A DNA stretch of 64,000 bases from Methanobacteriota archaeon. Lineage in GTDB: Archaea; Halobacteriota; Methanosarcinia; Methanosarcinales; Methanosarcinaceae. The stretch covers positions 19,343 to 83,342 of the forward strand of contig JAENYU010000005.1 in the NCBI GenBank assembly GCA_016841625.1, in the 5' to 3' direction. The notes below the pieces were generated by a model. It saw only the letters and a program-made list of their open reading frames with translations, made no database searches and was not told where the DNA came from. Position 1 is the stretch's first letter. Each line of letters starts with the position of its first letter. The translations under genes and the position numbers were made by a program. This document shows, one piece after another, positions 38,957-47,834 of the stretch.

Positions 38957-39961
38957 TCACCTGTAATTTAGTTTATTTGCAGCTTCCTCTATCAGGGGCT
39001 GTGATAGCTCCTGGTGGAGTTTTTCCAGGCCTTCCTCCCTTGACATATCCCCGCTTCGGACAATTCCTGCTATATCAAAGCCATACGGGTGGATCCCGTA
39101 TTTTTCCAGATGGTTATAACAGGCAAAAGAATTCAATGTACAGTTGGTTGAATTGCTGTCATTGAGATCCGGAGGGTTCCACCCGAGCTCCACAAGCGTC
39201 TCAATTATTTTACCTTCGTTGTAGTCCCACAGACACAGAGGATGAAGCATCCTCGGACCCTCCTTGCCCATATTATCTATCACATCGTTTTTAACCAGGA
39301 AGTTCTCACCCCTATCATCGATGCCAATTTTTTGAAGTTGCTTCTCAAAAATATTTCTGGACCACCGTATAAAATTAGCCTTCAGGGGAATTATGGGATT
39401 AGGAGACTGCCCCGGTGTGAAGGCAAACATAATGAAAGGTGCATCCTGAACAATAGCTTCTTCTATCAACTTCTGTTTGATGATACTGATACAGGTGTTG
39501 CATATGTCGCTGGCCCTGTATTTGGCAAACTTGGGGAATGCATCGCGGGATTCCGCGGCTTTCCGGAACGTTTCGTACAGGGTCTCAGGTTCCATCGTCA
39601 GTTTAAAATAATCGGACCCTGTGAGTTCACAGATCTTTTTCGCGTTTTCTACTGCGTTGTCAGATATAAACCCATTATCAAACTGGACCGCCAGGACCTT
39701 CAGGAAAGGATATTCTTTTTTGAGTTTGTGAAGCGTGTATGAAGAGTCCTTGCCCCCGGAAAGTGCAAAGACCACGTCGTAGTTACCCTTGCCCCCGTAT
39801 TCCTTGAAGAGTTCTTCCATTTTCGCCAGATATTCACCCTTTTCCTGCGCAGAAAGAGGGACATACGTCTCGCAAAAATGACAGAGCCCGCTTTCCTCAT
39901 TGATATCTATGCCTGGTATATCCGAGTCCAGAACACACTTTTTACACACTATTCTTGACAT
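38957..39961 (-). CDS. WbpG/PseA-like PP-loop amidotransferase-type protein
   Basis: A 334-residue protein. It begins with a zinc-finger-like CKKCVLDSDIPGI...CHFCE, then a PP-loop at FALSGGKDSSYTLHKLKK near residues 66-80, and CNTC near 153. This order matches N-acetyl sugar amidotransferases (WbpG/PseA type) that adenylate and aminate a sugar, and related tRNA-thiolation enzymes. It overlaps the AMP-ligase gene by 20 bases, so the two are translated together. No HisH/HisF-type partners are nearby to supply ammonia. Confidence 0.85.
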   Translation of the reverse strand: MSRIVCKKCVLDSDIPGIDINEESGLCHFCETYVPLSAQEKGEYLAKMEELFKEYGGKGNYDVVFALSGGKDSSYTLHKLKKEYPFLKVLAVQFDNGFISDNAVENAKKICELTGSDYFKLTMEPETLYETFRKAAESRDAFPKFAKYRASDICNTCISIIKQKLIEEAIVQDAPFIMFAFTPGQSPNPIIPLKANFIRWSRNIFEKQLQKIGIDDRGENFLVKNDVIDNMGKEGPRMLHPLCLWDYNEGKIIETLVELGWNPPDLNDSNSTNCTLNSFACYNHLEKYGIHPYGFDIAGIVRSGDMSREEGLEKLHQELSQPLIEEAANKLNYR

Positions 39962-41420
39962 TTTGGTACTCCCCTATAATTGACCGATTGGATATCTTCC
40001 CATTCTCGCTTAATGGAAGATGGTCGATGAAAAGTATCTCCCTGGGACACAGGTACCCGGGCAAATTCTTCCGGCAGAATGAAAAAAGAGTATCAATTTC
40101 TGTCCCTTCTTTCGGGATGACCATGAGACTGATCGCAGTCCCCATCAGCTCGTGGGAAACAGGTACGACAAAAACCCTGGAAACCACCGTGTTATTCTCT
40201 ATGTGTTTTTCAATTTCCCTCGGATTCACACGATGATCGCCTATTTTAATGAGGTCGTCCTTTCGGCCAAGCAGGCTGAAATAACCGTTGGGCAATTTCT
40301 GTGCCAGGTCCCCCGTGTGCATCCATCCATTTATGAGCTTCTTTTCAGTTGCGATCTCGTCGTCCAGATAACCCAATAAAATATTCTCGCCCCTGGCAAC
40401 CAGTTCACCCCTGATGTTCGGCCCTACCTGCCTGTTATCATCATCGAATACGTCAAGCATAACACCGGGAATCGGCCTGCCTATCGTATCAACGAACTCG
40501 CCCACATCCTCTGACGGCAGGTAGGCCAACCGTGCTGTGGCTTCAGTCTGGCCGTACATCGGCAGGATCTCAATACCGGGGCTCAACTCTTTTATCTCTT
40601 TCACGGTTAATGCGTCCATTCCCCCCCCTGCGGACGCGGCAGTCCTGACATTTTCAAATGCCCTTTTGAACCTCTCAGGATAGCGGAGGAGGATCCGATA
40701 GGTACTTGGCACTCCGTAGAATATGGATACTCCCGATTCAACCAGACTGAAGGTAGATTCCATAAAATTCATGTTTCCTATTCTGACGGCCCCCCCTGCC
40801 ATCAGGTGGGAATCGATTATGGAATTTCCAAAAGCATGGTGCGGAGATATTACCAGCGCTCCCTTATCACCGGAACTTATGCCGAGTACCTCTATTATCG
40901 ATTCTGCATTTGCTACCAGGTTCCGGTCACTTAACATGACCCCCTTTGGAGTCCCTGTCGTGCCGGAAGTGTAGAGCACCAGCCTCAGGTCCGGATTGTT
41001 GACCTCATTTACTCTATTTTTACGCAGGGTCTTTACTGAACTGTCATTTGAAACAAGAAGAACTGTTCCAAAACGCCCAAAAAAGTCCTCCCCATATCTC
41101 GAGTACTGTGCTTCTGTTGCAATTATATTATTGACATGGGCATTATCAAGAATTTGCTCCAGACTGAATTTCGGAAATTCGATCGGAAGAGGTATTGCAA
41201 TGTTGGCTGACCGGTATACTGCCATGAGAATCTTTATATATTGTATGCCGGACTCCGCCAGGATTGCAAACCTGCAATGCCCGAAGTCCCCTACAGACGA
41301 AGCAATGGCATCGATATCTTCATTGAGAAAGCTGTAGGAGATGGAGTTTTTGCCTTCTTCCAGGGCAATTTGCTGAGGAGTTTTCCTGGCGTATTCCGTG
41401 ATATAAGCATCGATTCTCAT
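39942..41420 (-). CDS. AMP-forming acyl/aminoacyl ligase (adenylation enzyme)
   Basis: A 492-residue ANL-family enzyme that adenylates a carboxylic acid and loads it on a thiol. Core motifs are LVLYTSGTTGTPKGVML (A3), YGQTEATARL (A5), GWMHTGDLAQ (A7), GRKDDLIKIGDHRVNPREIE (A8) and ENGKISNRS with the catalytic Lys (A10). The ATG at 41420 follows GTGAGAG; a GTG at 41429 overlaps the carrier-protein stop. Direct coupling to the carrier gene suggests it charges that protein. Substrate unknown. Confidence 0.92.
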   Translation of the reverse strand: MRIDAYITEYARKTPQQIALEEGKNSISYSFLNEDIDAIASSVGDFGHCRFAILAESGIQYIKILMAVYRSANIAIPLPIEFPKFSLEQILDNAHVNNIIATEAQYSRYGEDFFGRFGTVLLVSNDSSVKTLRKNRVNEVNNPDLRLVLYTSGTTGTPKGVMLSDRNLVANAESIIEVLGISSGDKGALVISPHHAFGNSIIDSHLMAGGAVRIGNMNFMESTFSLVESGVSIFYGVPSTYRILLRYPERFKRAFENVRTAASAGGGMDALTVKEIKELSPGIEILPMYGQTEATARLAYLPSEDVGEFVDTIGRPIPGVMLDVFDDDNRQVGPNIRGELVARGENILLGYLDDEIATEKKLINGWMHTGDLAQKLPNGYFSLLGRKDDLIKIGDHRVNPREIEKHIENNTVVSRVFVVPVSHELMGTAISLMVIPKEGTEIDTLFSFCRKNLPGYLCPREILFIDHLPLSENGKISNRSIIGEYQNVKNSV

Positions 41421-41425
41421 ATCTC

Positions 41426-41671
41426 TCACTTCGCCAGTTTGACAATCAGGTCAGTGATCCCCTGCAGTGAGTCAAAATTTTCCGGCGTCAGCATGTCTTC
41501 GGGAATTTCGATGGAATACTGTTCACATATATAGTCCATCAGTTCAAGCAGCCCGATCGAATCCATGATGCCGTTCTGGGTTAGAGAATCATTATCTTTC
41601 AAGCCAATGTTCGCGTCCATAAAAGAACTGTCTTTCAGATAATCAAGTATGTCATTCTTTATATGTTCCAT
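41426..41671 (-). CDS. Stand-alone acyl/peptidyl carrier protein
   Basis: An 81-residue acidic helical protein. The phosphopantetheine site is GIMDSIGLLELM, where the Ser of the D-S-I/L motif is near residue 37. Helices LELMDYICEQYSIEIPEDM and GITDLIVKLAK complete the fold. Carrier proteins are uncommon in archaea. Its stop overlaps the start of the AMP ligase, and a matching phosphopantetheinyl transferase is encoded 0.9 kb upstream. Confidence 0.92.
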   Translation of the reverse strand: MEHIKNDILDYLKDSSFMDANIGLKDNDSLTQNGIMDSIGLLELMDYICEQYSIEIPEDMLTPENFDSLQGITDLIVKLAK

Positions 41672-42559
41672 TCGACCTTAGCCCCCCAATTTCATGTCGT
41701 GGATAAAACAATAGGAGTAGTATACACTTCAGTATATCATCGTGTTAATATTCTCATAAATATTTGAGTAATCCCCATTAGTATTTACGTATTTTCAATT
41801 ATTTATATTGTTTCTCATATAAATTATTTGTATTGTTTCCCGTATCATTTCTTACATTGTCCCCCGTGTCAATTATTTATATTATCTCTCATTTCTTAGC
41901 TATGTCCCCCATTATATTGTCCCCCCATGACACCTGGCAATGCTAATTATTATATTGTTCCCATCTTTCATTTTACAACAGTATCTGCCACAACTTCTTA
42001 TCAAACGCTAGAAGGATAAACAGCAACTACGGGGAGACTTCTCCTGACAAACTTATACCCCTGTTCCACTCAATATTGAATCAGTCATGTTTCAATAATC
42101 TCAGGCACTGAATAACTGCACTCCAGAACAGTTTGCCACGACAGTAAATCTTTTATTATTTTTTTCAATAGGCTAACTTCCAACTATTTTTTGTAAAATT
42201 TCTGCCTGTGAGGAAAGGTATCTATAGCCAGACATCAGCAAGTGCTATACAACCCCAACAAATAAACTAATATTGAAATAAAATTCCTGAAATGGGTTGA
42301 GGAACAATGGTTCTTAAAATGTTTAAAGACAGTTTTATAAAAGGTTCTGTACAGAACCCCCGCAAAACTCAGAGAATAACAAAGAAAAAGATTACTCCAG
42401 GCATTCAAAAAGCATTGTTTTCGTATGTGATTTGAACATAACAGTATCAAATGAATGGAGTAGGAACATGAACAAGGTAGGAACATGAACAGGGTAGGAA
42501 CATGAACAGGGCAAGTAAGGGGGTTCAAAAAATCGGAGTTCTAAGGTTTAGAACCAGTC
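41672..42559. other. Long intergenic region upstream of the carrier protein gene
   Basis: Nearly 0.9 kb. From about 41795 to 41935 the pattern TTATTTATATTGT plus a C-rich patch (TCTC, TCCC or CCCC) recurs imperfectly several times. A 17-bp unit, GTAGGAACATGAACAGG, repeats three times at 42460-42510. The promoter of the cluster's core genes is probably here. No gene was supported. Confidence 0.6.
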
Positions 42560-43255
42560 TCATAAATAGGCTATTTTCTGAAGACGACTTATATTGATTG
42601 CATGCCGGTCGTCATCAGTAATGATAGAAAGTATGTATTTGTTGTCTATTATATGGCTTGAATGGAAGACATTGTTAAGGTCCAATTCCCTGTGAAAACT
42701 GGAAAAAATGTTCTCATTTGAAAACTTGCAATACGCTTCATTCAGGGTCCACGTAGTTAAAATATCGAGCTCATTTGCGGATTTGTCGATTTGCAAAGTT
42801 TTTTTGTGCAGGTATTTTGAAATGTTTGAAAGAGCCCGCTTTTTTCTCAACTCCACATCAACCCCCACCTCAACCTTTGATATTACAAGGGTAACAATAT
42901 TTTCAGTATATGATATACAGATGTGTAATTCTTCATGGCTGCTTACATGGACTTTTCCGTATTCGTCCTTGTATGTAGCTATATCGGAGGCGGACTGTCC
43001 TTTAAGAATGCGGCAAAGAATACATTTCAGGACCATTCTGGAAGTAATGTACCTTTTCCTGAAATACCCGGTTTTTAATCTCTCCAGATATTCCGTTTCG
43101 ATTTCATCAAGGTATTCCGTACTCAATGTGCCGTAATCGTCCAGGTCAACTAGAAAGATCAGGATATCATTCTGTTCCCATAAGTCTGGTATATTTTCCA
43201 GAAGAGTATGTTCCAGAGTAATGGAAGATGCTACCTGTAAATTTTTAGTTTGCAT
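42560..43255 (-). CDS. 4'-phosphopantetheinyl transferase (Sfp-like)
   Basis: A 231-residue enzyme that would move phosphopantetheine from CoA to the Ser of the carrier protein. The Mg-binding motif is VGVDVELRKKR near residues 125-135, and the second motif is TTWTLNEAYCKF near 172-183 (W-x-x-x-E-A-x-x-K). Length fits the Sfp/EntD group. It lies upstream of the carrier protein in the same direction. Archaeal genomes usually lack this enzyme, so it probably came with the cluster. Confidence 0.88.
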   Translation of the reverse strand: MQTKNLQVASSITLEHTLLENIPDLWEQNDILIFLVDLDDYGTLSTEYLDEIETEYLERLKTGYFRKRYITSRMVLKCILCRILKGQSASDIATYKDEYGKVHVSSHEELHICISYTENIVTLVISKVEVGVDVELRKKRALSNISKYLHKKTLQIDKSANELDILTTWTLNEAYCKFSNENIFSSFHRELDLNNVFHSSHIIDNKYILSIITDDDRHAINISRLQKIAYL

Positions 43256-43321
43256 GCCTGTTCACGAGATACCTGTTACAAAATATCTGTCATAACCCCT
43301 ATAAAAGCGAGTACCTGCAAA

Positions 43322-43843
43322 TCAGTGAGTTAACCTGTGTCTCAGGTAAATTGCAGATAGGAGTACGGCTATCATTAAACCGATAAATTCAATTATGAAA
43401 CAGGGGCAAAGAGACGGAACATACCCGATCCTGGCCATCTTCAGGAAGTAATCCAGCACCCCGCCGTAATAGCAACCCACAGGGAATTCCCAGCCAAAAG
43501 CCGGCCAGAAAAAGGTATAGGGCGTATTCCACATGCCGTCTTCAAGCAGGTGGAAAAAACAGGCTCCCGATATAAGGAATATACCTGTGTCCCTGCTCTT
43601 CCCATAGCTATAGTAACCCAGCAATGCAATAAAAAGACAGAACACAAGCGTATGCCCGACAATCCGCCCATTTGCGAGGGTCTCGGCAAAGATCACCCTG
43701 CCGACCAGTTTGTCAAGGATGTCCGGCAGCAGGGCTCCGAAAGCTATGTAGCGATAATCAAGCCTGCCCCTGAGTGCCGGAAGAATGCGCCCAAGCATGA
43801 AGAAAATCCCAATCGTAAAAATGAGATGCCCGAAAATTAACAT
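43322..43843 (-). CDS. Membrane metal-dependent hydrolase (DUF457/YdjM-like)
   Basis: A 173-residue membrane protein with about four helices. Putative metal ligands are in LLPDILDK, GRIVGHTLVFC and FFHLLEDGMWN, the H...D...H...E pattern of YdjM-type predicted hydrolases. It is on the same strand as the carrier cluster, 66 bases upstream of the transferase gene, but its link to that pathway is unclear. Confidence 0.8.
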   Translation of the reverse strand: MLIFGHLIFTIGIFFMLGRILPALRGRLDYRYIAFGALLPDILDKLVGRVIFAETLANGRIVGHTLVFCLFIALLGYYSYGKSRDTGIFLISGACFFHLLEDGMWNTPYTFFWPAFGWEFPVGCYYGGVLDYFLKMARIGYVPSLCPCFIIEFIGLMIAVLLSAIYLRHRLTH

Positions 43844-44586
43844 TGCAAACCCACTGACCCATTTGTATAACGAAGCTTTAACCCCAAAAGCTTACCCCGG
43901 AAAGCTTATACCCGGACGATTTTTTTTAATTTTTGAGCAGAACTTGCCCGTGAAAACGGTCGATTACCTCTGTTTAGTTAGAATTAAGGGAACTGCTCAG
44001 AAGAGTCTGACCTCATGAAGAACGGTTGTTCCGGATTTGTGTCTTCACAATTTAATAAGAAGTAATAGTTAAAAATAAGTAAATAGTTTTGGAAACCGAG
44101 TTCCTTAAAAATGTTTCTGGAAAGTTATGACGACTGGCTTGATAGCGGTCGTGAGAAAGCTTATTTCAGTCGAATAACCCACCAGCTTGCTGCGGGGATG
44201 GATAACTTCCCCGAGAACCGTTAATGATAATACGATTTATCAATTCCATTTTTTATTTGTTAACTTCTGCTCGAACTAAATCGTATTAGGGTTATTGTCT
44301 CCTTTTACGGAATTTGGAGCGGTGGCGCGAACATACCCCGCCAGCTTGCTGCGGGGTGCGCCAGTGCAACTTTGATTTTGACAACACATACTGATTTTAT
44401 ACTCCAATATAAACAATCCTCAAAAAGTAATCCTAAAATATATAAACGATAAGGATATAGGGTATTCGATTCTCATTACCCTGAAAGGCAGGTTAAATAC
44501 CTTTATAGCTAAGAATCAAATAGTAATTATAATATAATCCGGGACCAATAATAATTCTAATTTATCATTAACTGAGGTGTCATAAA
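43844..44586. repeat. Intergenic region with mobile-element-like hairpins
   Basis: The motif CCAGCTTGCTGCGGGG occurs at 44182-44197 and 44342-44357; the second sits in a CCCCGC/GCGGGG hairpin. Between them TAATACGATTTA (44228-44239) and its exact inverse (44277-44288) form a 12-bp stem. A 37-codon ORF (44110-44223, MFLESYDDWLDSG...) ends inside. It looks like a remnant of a mobile element. The DUF2551 promoter may lie at 44495-44545. Confidence 0.55.
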
Positions 44587-44889
44587 CTGCAGACTACGGA
44601 AGAAAGGGTAAGAGCGAGATTAATTAAGTATCTCGGCAGGGACGATAGCGGGATACGCAAGGTTGTGCTCAATCTCTTCCTGACCGGAGACAAGTTCACC
44701 ACCGGTGAAGTTTATGAGTTCCTTGACAGCGGGGAATTCGAAGTAAGCTACCGGGGGGTGTCGGCTATGGTCGGGCTAATGAATACGAGGTTAGGAATCC
44801 TGAGCATTAACGTGACAGGAGACCATAACGTTTACTCCCTGAAAAACAGTTACAAACCTATTGTCGGCTCCGTGCTTGAAAACTACTGA
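44587..44889 (+). CDS. DUF2551-like protein, apparent CUG start
   Basis: The frame open from 44572 encodes LQTTEERVRARLIKYLGRDD...IRKVVLNLFLTGDKFTTGEVYEFL, a helical winged-helix-like protein of 100 residues that I associate with DUF2551 of methanogens. No ATG, GTG or TTG exists between the upstream stop (44569) and a GTG at 44665 inside the conserved part. A CTG at 44587 sits seven bases after a perfect GAGGTG (44574-44579) and gives the expected N-terminus. A DNA-binding role is possible. Confidence 0.7.
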   Translation: MQTTEERVRARLIKYLGRDDSGIRKVVLNLFLTGDKFTTGEVYEFLDSGEFEVSYRGVSAMVGLMNTRLGILSINVTGDHNVYSLKNSYKPIVGSVLENY

Positions 44890-45340
44890 GCCGTACTTGA
44901 TATCTTTCCTTTTAACGGGGTTTATCCCCTCTTATTGTCATTCTTTTCTGTGTGAATTTCTTTGAACTTTTCATTTTATTCTGCCAGAGGTGCTGCTCGG
45001 CTTCATAAAGACCATAATTAGTTTGTCTTTCGATAAAAGGAACTTATATGAGAAATTAAAAGAGAGTTTATATGGAATTAAAAGAAATTAAAAGAAATTA
45101 AAAGAAATTGAAAAGAAAATAAAAAAGTAGTTCAAATAAAGTATTTCAAATTTCAATGTAGAATTTGGAATAATTTCACAAAGCTTATTTTTACAGAGAT
45201 CCCCTACCAAAAGAAATATTAAATACATTGAATGAAAAAGGGTAGTGGAGTACATAAAGGGATAAACATAAAGGGATAATAAACGATACAGATTTTCCTG
45301 CCATCTATATTTAGGGGGAAAACGCATAAGAAGCTTAAAA
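44890..45340. other. AT-rich intergenic region before the cis-prenyltransferase
   Basis: About 450 bases. A 10-bp AAATTAAAAG unit repeats several times at 45055-45110. No gene was recognised; a promoter for the next gene is expected here. Confidence 0.4.
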
Positions 45341-46279
45341 ATGACATCAATACGCTCCGGCTTCAAGGTGGGGCTCAGATTTTTGAAAAACCGGACCTTC
45401 AGTGTATTTTACCGGGAATACGAGCGGAGGCTCGCAAAAGAAATTCACCATTCGGAGATTCCCGCGCATATCGCCGTGATCATGGACGGGAACCGCAGGT
45501 TTGCGGGAAAGTTCGGGAAGGCAAAAAGTTACGGGCATTCCATGGGAGCGGAGACCACCGAGCAGGTGATAGAGTGGTGCCATGAAACAGGGGTGCGACA
45601 GCTTACACTTTACGCTTTTTCCACTGAAAATTTCCACCGTTCCGAAGAGGAGGTGGACGGGCTCTTTAACCTCATAGACCGGAAGTTCTGGAAGCTTTAT
45701 AATGACCCCCGGACCCATGAAAAGGAAATGCGGGTCAGGGTTATAGGAGACAGGAGCAAACTGCCTGACTTCCTGAACGAGACCATTGACAGGATTGAAA
45801 AGGCGACCGAACACTACGACCGTTTTTACCTGAATATAGCCATTGCCTACGGCGGGAGGCAGGACATCATCCAGGCCGTGCGGGAAATCGCATGCAGGGT
45901 CTCAAAGGGAGAACTTTCCCTTGAGGAGGTCAGCGAGAAACTGATCTCAAACCACCTTTATCCGTCCCCAGGGCTGGCAGTCCCGAACGTGGACCTTATC
46001 ATCAGGACGGGAGGAGATGAGCGGGTCTCCAACTTCCTGCCCTGGCAGGCCAACGGGAGCGAATGTGCAGCCTATTTCTGCGCCCCGTACTGGCCCGAGT
46101 TCCGAAAAATCGACCTCCTGCGCTCAATCCGGGTCTACCAGGTAAGGAGGGCCGAAAGGAAGCGGGAACACTCGGTCCGGGCTTCAAAAATCGTAAAGAT
46201 GTTCAGGGCCGGAAAATACGACGAAAAATTAGAAGAGCTCGGAAACCTCCTGCCGATAAAAAGACAGGACTTTTCCTGA
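45341..46279 (+). CDS. uppS: Cis-prenyltransferase (polyprenyl diphosphate synthase)
   Basis: A 312-residue undecaprenyl/dehydrodolichyl diphosphate synthase-type enzyme. Conserved blocks: [15 protein letters not shown] with the catalytic Asp, [21 protein letters not shown], and [18 protein letters not shown]. It makes long cis-polyprenyl diphosphates used as glycan carriers. It has about 40 extra residues at each end compared with bacterial UppS. The PAP2 phosphatase at 12 kb could act on its product. Confidence 0.95.
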   Translation: MTSIRSGFKVGLRFLKNRTFSVFYREYERRLAKEIHHSEIPAHIAVIMDGNRRFAGKFGKAKSYGHSMGAETTEQVIEWCHETGVRQLTLYAFSTENFHRSEEEVDGLFNLIDRKFWKLYNDPRTHEKEMRVRVIGDRSKLPDFLNETIDRIEKATEHYDRFYLNIAIAYGGRQDIIQAVREIACRVSKGELSLEEVSEKLISNHLYPSPGLAVPNVDLIIRTGGDERVSNFLPWQANGSECAAYFCAPYWPEFRKIDLLRSIRVYQVRRAERKREHSVRASKIVKMFRAGKYDEKLEELGNLLPIKRQDFS

Positions 46280-46457
46280 AGAATCTCGGACGGGCTTCCC
46301 GGGGATTAACTGAAGAGCCGTTATTTCAATCATTTAAAAATTTCCAGGAATTTTCAGGAATTTTCCGGAAGGGGGCAGCTGAAAGCGAAGGTTCATATCT
46401 TTCCGGCACATAATTCCCCTTATATATATTATATTTATTTCGGGGGGTTGAAAGGAT

Positions 46458-47147
46458 ATGAAATACAGGGATTTTGTCCGTTCCTTGTTAGGGTCATTTT
46501 CAAAAGTGCCTCCGCTTCCCTTTAAAGAGCACGCGGGAAAAGGGGTGCTCGTAGCCGGGAAACTGAAAGAAGGGGTGGAGGCGTACTGTGCAGGGAACAT
46601 GGAGCTTGTGGAACTCAAAAGTTCCGAAGCTGACCTTATAGAAACCCAGGCAGATGTCATAAAGCACGAGATCCGGAAAAGCCTTCCGTCTTCCCTGTTA
46701 CTGCCGGTGGACGCAAAAGACCTTCTCTTTTTTTTAAACCAGCAGGACGAAATCCTGAACAGCTCCCAGGGTGCCGCTTACTGGCTGACTCTCCGGCCCG
46801 ATTCCCTCCCGGAAGATATGAAAACGGGTTTCTTGAGGCTTGCAGGGGCTGTTCTTGAGACAGTCAGGGTCTACGAAGAGCTCGTTTCCAGTTTCTACGA
46901 AATTTTCGACAATACGGATAAAGATAAAATCAGGCAAACCCTGGCTCTTATCCCTCAGGTAGAAAAACTGGAACATGAGGTGGATCTTATAGAGAGTGAA
47001 CTTTTGAAAAAGGTTTTCGCAAACGAAAAGATCTTCGGAGGTGCCGGGATCTGCCACCTTACTTTTCTCGTAGAGAAAATAGGCGATGTTGCTGACAGAG
47101 CCGCAACAGCCGCTGACAGCCTGAGGACAATGCTTTTCAGGCGTTGA
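46458..47147 (+). CDS. DUF47 / TIGR00153 PhoU-like protein
   Basis: A 229-residue all-helical protein with the PhoU-related layout: metal-binding-type E/D patches in VEKLEHEVDLIESELLKKVF and LVEKIGDVADRAATAADSL near the C-terminus. DUF47 proteins usually accompany phosphate (Pit) transporters as regulators, but none is in this window. An AAAGGATATG context marks the start. Confidence 0.88.
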   Translation: MKYRDFVRSLLGSFSKVPPLPFKEHAGKGVLVAGKLKEGVEAYCAGNMELVELKSSEADLIETQADVIKHEIRKSLPSSLLLPVDAKDLLFFLNQQDEILNSSQGAAYWLTLRPDSLPEDMKTGFLRLAGAVLETVRVYEELVSSFYEIFDNTDKDKIRQTLALIPQVEKLEHEVDLIESELLKKVFANEKIFGGAGICHLTFLVEKIGDVADRAATAADSLRTMLFRR

Positions 47148-47560
47148 AACATCGAAAACCGGGTATTAAAGGTTTGAACTTTTAAAAATATCTGAAAAAT
47201 ACCTGAAAACTCATTGAAATATCGGCAAACTTCCTTAAATACCGATATATTGATATTCAGGAGATTACTATCTAAAAAGGGGATTTTATAATCGAATTTT
47301 TTCAGTTTTACTTATTAACTTAAGCGTTGGGACGGAGCTCGATCGGAAGAGATCAATCATAATTAACGGTCATAATTTCATTTAACCAAACGGTTTCATT
47401 TAACCAAACAATTTCATTTAGCGAATGTGATTTCGTTCGTAGCCGATATTCATGAAACTATTCGGGGCCAGCATTCATAATTATTCATAACCATTATCCA
47501 GAAATCTAATAGTAGGAACCTTGATAATCCAGAGATAGAAAGCTGGATAGAATCATCTGT
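47148..47560. repeat. Intergenic region with 18-bp tandem repeat
   Basis: Units at 47375-47392, 47393-47410 and 47411-47428 share TTTCATTTAACCAAAC. The rest is AT-rich with no recognised gene. Confidence 0.75.
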
Positions 47561-47818
47561 GTGAAATTTGGGGGAGTTGGAACGGACATTATCTTTGAAC
47601 AGTTAAATCCCTATTCCTGCAGGACCCTCCTGCAGGGGGTCAGGGTATCGGGGAATGTCGCACTCGTGGGCCAGGGGCGGGAGCACTTTCAGGATTATGT
47701 AACACTGCCAGGAGATAGGGAGTTCAGAACGGCCGCCCTGCCCCATATCCGGGCGTGTTTTGAGAAGGCGGAAGTCCTTAAAGGCGGGATGCTTGCCTTG
47801 AAGGAGACAGCAGCCTGA
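47561..47818 (+). pseudogene. Internally deleted MBL-fold/rhodanese relic
   Basis: The 85-residue frame starts (GTG) with DIIFEQLNPYSCRTLLQG...VALVGQGREHFQDYV, the N-terminal strand pair of MBL-fold sulfur dioxygenase-like proteins (normally IFEQLNPHSCRTYL...VALIDPVLEHVQDYL). It ends with [15 protein letters not shown], like the end of a rhodanese domain (GGMLAWKEAG). All metal-binding His residues and the rhodanese Cys are missing. The simplest reading is an in-frame internal deletion of a longer protein. Confidence 0.5.
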
Positions 47819-47834
47819 AAAAGGGGGAATTGAA

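Noticed and set aside
42235..42528. 97-codon minus-strand frame upstream of the transferase gene region
   Set aside because: Its first part is the translation of the 17-bp repeat and the remainder shows no motif or ribosome-binding site.
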